This document shows, piece after piece, positions 61,905 to 64,000 of a stretch of DNA of 64,000 nucleotides. Below the pieces are notes generated by a model. It was not told where the DNA came from and did no database searches. It saw only the letters and a program-made list of their open reading frames with translations. Source of the stretch: Taibaiella koreensis (lineage in GTDB: Bacteria > Bacteroidota > Bacteroidia > Chitinophagales > Chitinophagaceae); assembly GCF_003545715.1 (NCBI RefSeq), contig NZ_QVNU01000003.1, positions 1 to 64,000 on the forward strand. Direction: 5' to 3'. The stretch's first letter is position 1, and the number at the start of each line of letters is the position of its first letter. Made by a program: the position numbers and the translations under genes.

Positions 61905-63659
61905 TTAATGATCAAAGCCGATAACCTTAATATGATCGACATAGCAGGGTATGGTCCCTTTGTTTTCGTTGTAAAACAACAATTCTATATTATCATAAAC
62001 ATCATATTTTACTTTAACGTCGACCGTCATATTTTTAGTATCACCTTTATCCAGCAGCCGTTGTAACCGGATGCTGTTTTCCTGCACCACATCATTTCCC
62101 TTTTTTAGCCGCACGGCATAATGGGTCATAAACCAAAGCCCCCATTCTTTCTGATCGATGTGAATATCCGCACTGGCCCTGATCCATTTATGCTTTTCTT
62201 TTACCGGAAAAGAAATGGAATGCTGCTCGTCCTGTGTTACGGTAAACCGGCTATTGCTGGCAGTATCGCCGGAATATAAGACTATCGGCTGGTGCACGGC
62301 TCCGGTATAGGCGTCTTCGTTATCGCGCAGCATTTGTACTTCCGGGGGCAGGTTGTAGCGAAAGATCGTAGCCAGGTAATAGGCCCGGGTACCTGGCGCG
62401 CCACCGATAAGGGTACCTTTATGCGCCTGGTAAGTCCACCATATATTGAAATAAACCGCCGGTAGCAGTAATGGCGTTGCGAGGATGAGCCCTATTTTTT
62501 TCCGGAGCAGAAAATGGACCAGGCTGGCCAGGGGAAAGAGCAGTGCCGGGTAGTTCTGGATCATGGCACGGCCGCCATAATCCCAGGCATCCCAGGCCGC
62601 CACAATATAATAGTTGATCCCGATCAGTAGCAGGATGGCAATCTTATTTCTGCCCGACCAGATCAACGGGATGATTCCTGCCAGGGCAAAGAGCATCACC
62701 GGCGTATACAGGAGCCAGCCGCACTGGTAGTTGAGCGCATACATCTTGAAATGCGGTCTGCGCCAGGAAAACCCTTGCTGCTGATAGGTATATACAAACC
62801 ATTGCCCGCTGGCGTATTTCCAGTAGAAGAATTGAATGCTCAGGATCGCCAGGACGATACCCGCTCCCAATACGATCTGTGGCAGCTGTTTTTTAAAGAA
62901 ACGTAGCCGCTCTCTTAGCACGCGTGGCCAAAGACTATTCATACCCCAAAACACCGGTATCAATACGGCAATGATCTCGGGCGGTCGCACCAGGGCTATG
63001 AGACCAATAAGCGCCGCTACCCGCAGCAGGTATTTGCGCTGCAGGCGCTCGTAGTAGTAGTGTGTATTCAGGAAAAGGAATACATATAAAGTGAACAGCC
63101 AGCTATGCGTCATACCCACCTCGATCCCACCATAGTTCAGGTAGTTGGTGCCGGCCACGAGCAGGAAGAGGGTAATACCCGTTACCGTATCGTTGAAATA
63201 AAGCAGGAGCAGCTTGCGCAGGTACCATAGTCCAAGCAGGGTAAACAGCATGCCGCCCAGGTAGATCATGAACTGATAAGGCAGTGAAAACCCATCGGCA
63301 GGATAGCCCAATGGCCTGGCCAATGCATGGGCGATAAAAAACCAGGGCGCTTCCAGTATTGCGGTTCCCATGGTGTAACGAATAACGTAATTACCCGACG
63401 GCTGCCAGAAACCATACTGGAAGTCGTCGGGTGGTGTGGGCTGGTACTTATTGAGGATGCTATCCTTGAAATGCTGACCTCTCAGATCGTGATAGATAAA
63501 GACAGATGGGAGGTACCAGTAATAGCCACCGGCATCCCAGGACAGTTGGGCTTCTCCGCCTCCTTTTTTCCATCGTGGATAGAAAAAGGAGCCGGAATAG
63601 GCGATCAGCACAGCACACAGAAGGAAAGTGTACTTGGAAAAAGTTGTAACCGTACGCAT
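61905..63659 (-). CDS. Multi-spanning membrane protein, glycosyltransferase-39-like
   Basis: 584 residues from the ATG at 63659. About ten hydrophobic segments (first at 10-26) with a conserved Asp-containing loop near the start (WDAGGYYWYLPSVFIY), as in GT39/ArnT-like enzymes that move sugars from polyprenyl phosphate. The C-terminal 150 residues are a soluble beta-rich domain. It may glycosylate surface polysaccharides or proteins together with the preceding gene. Confidence 0.7.
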   Translation of the reverse strand: MRTVTTFSKYTFLLCAVLIAYSGSFFYPRWKKGGGEAQLSWDAGGYYWYLPSVFIYHDLRGQHFKDSILNKYQPTPPDDFQYGFWQPSGNYVIRYTMGTAILEAPWFFIAHALARPLGYPADGFSLPYQFMIYLGGMLFTLLGLWYLRKLLLLYFNDTVTGITLFLLVAGTNYLNYGGIEVGMTHSWLFTLYVFLFLNTHYYYERLQRKYLLRVAALIGLIALVRPPEIIAVLIPVFWGMNSLWPRVLRERLRFFKKQLPQIVLGAGIVLAILSIQFFYWKYASGQWFVYTYQQQGFSWRRPHFKMYALNYQCGWLLYTPVMLFALAGIIPLIWSGRNKIAILLLIGINYYIVAAWDAWDYGGRAMIQNYPALLFPLASLVHFLLRKKIGLILATPLLLPAVYFNIWWTYQAHKGTLIGGAPGTRAYYLATIFRYNLPPEVQMLRDNEDAYTGAVHQPIVLYSGDTASNSRFTVTQDEQHSISFPVKEKHKWIRASADIHIDQKEWGLWFMTHYAVRLKKGNDVVQENSIRLQRLLDKGDTKNMTVDVKVKYDVYDNIELLFYNENKGTIPCYVDHIKVIGFDH

Positions 63660-63760
63660 GGCGTGAATAGGATAATTACAAATCAAGCTTCAAAGAAATG
63701 GCGGCCAAAGGCATGGTATAAATGACGCTTACCATTGGCGGTATGCTTACCGGCAGCCGG

Positions 63761-64000
63761 TCAATCCATAAATAAAGGTGTTATAAACTGCTGGAAAAAA
63801 TGCAATTGCATCATTATATTAAAAGAGATAAAAGGAATAATAGCCCAGCGGTACTTTTCTTCCGAACAATAGAGCATAAAGGACAGGATGAGCAAATTGC
63901 TTATCGCTGCTATAGTAATATATTTATCAAGGGATTCAAAAGCGCCGAACAGCGCCCAAAAACCATTGGCCAAAAGAAAAACAAACAGGATATGCCGCAA
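63761..64000 (-). CDS. Membrane protein, partial (5' end outside window)
   Basis: The last 79 residues of a hydrophobic protein, with at least two membrane segments (IAAISNLLILSFMLYC, AIIPFISFNIMMQLHFF) and a short tail. The start lies beyond the right edge. Its position suggests it belongs with the upstream membrane gene. No family can be named. Confidence 0.6.
   Translation of the reverse strand: MRHILFVFLLANGFWALFGAFESLDKYITIAAISNLLILSFMLYCSEEKYRWAIIPFISFNIMMQLHFFQQFITPLFMD

Overview
The window looks like chromosomal DNA of a Bacteroidetes bacterium, most likely a relative of Chitinophaga (Chitinophagaceae). Evidence: many genes are preceded by the Bacteroidetes -7 promoter box TAnnTTTG, some with a TTG about 18-20 bases further upstream; secreted proteins end in type IX secretion (T9SS) sorting domains of type A and type B; the type VI secretion genes (TssN, TssO, a TssK of the PVNWMDGMKINKDHF type) are of the Bacteroidetes subtype T6SSiii; and a small Cys-rich peptide carries the Bacteroidetes class I lanthipeptide-type leader.

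Layout. 0-9.5 kb: a 52-bp tandem repeat, an orphan lanthipeptide-like precursor, a fused two-ATPase peptide ABC protein, then a 0.6-kb gene-free stretch with DnaA boxes, an AT-rich segment inside a perfect 12-bp inverted repeat and a DnaA-trio-like tract (candidate oriC, 3046-3648). It is followed by a class III-type PHA synthase, a ureohydrolase and a 1.2-kb gene-free stretch with five ParB/parS sites, then mnmG. Together this suggests that the window covers the replication origin and centromere region. 11-30 kb: T9SS surface proteins (one of 1680 residues with about 16 internal repeats), housekeeping genes (dapA, accA, dgt, a Dph6-like ligase, a BamA-like barrel, a phosphosulfolactate synthase-like protein, a non-catalytic M16 protein).

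30.5-43.3 kb: a T6SSiii locus. The minus arm encodes two Hcp (TssD), VgrG, a DUF4123-type adaptor, PAAR, a TssB-like sheath protein and two unassigned proteins that are effector candidates. The divergent plus arm encodes a TssG-like protein, TssN, TssK, TssO and a PKD protein (TssP-like). TssC, TssE, TssF and TssH (ClpV) are absent, so the machine must be completed elsewhere. 43-55.6 kb: a lipoprotein, a 2OG-Fe(II) oxygenase, FtsE, two glycosyltransferases with non-ATG starts, PpiD, three tandem T9SS cargo paralogues and an oligopeptide-binding lipoprotein.

55.6-59.1 kb: a tRNA-Met followed by an AT-rich island: an excisionase-like HTH protein, a small coupled ORF, a SEFIR - transmembrane - formylglycine-generating-enzyme-like protein split by a frameshift at a nine-A run, a 268-residue protein possibly linked to defence, and a decayed P4-type integrase. 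59.2-64 kb: two FAD oxidoreductases and membrane proteins. No CRISPR array, rRNA or intact transposase was seen. Assignments rest on reading motifs by eye; no database search was run.
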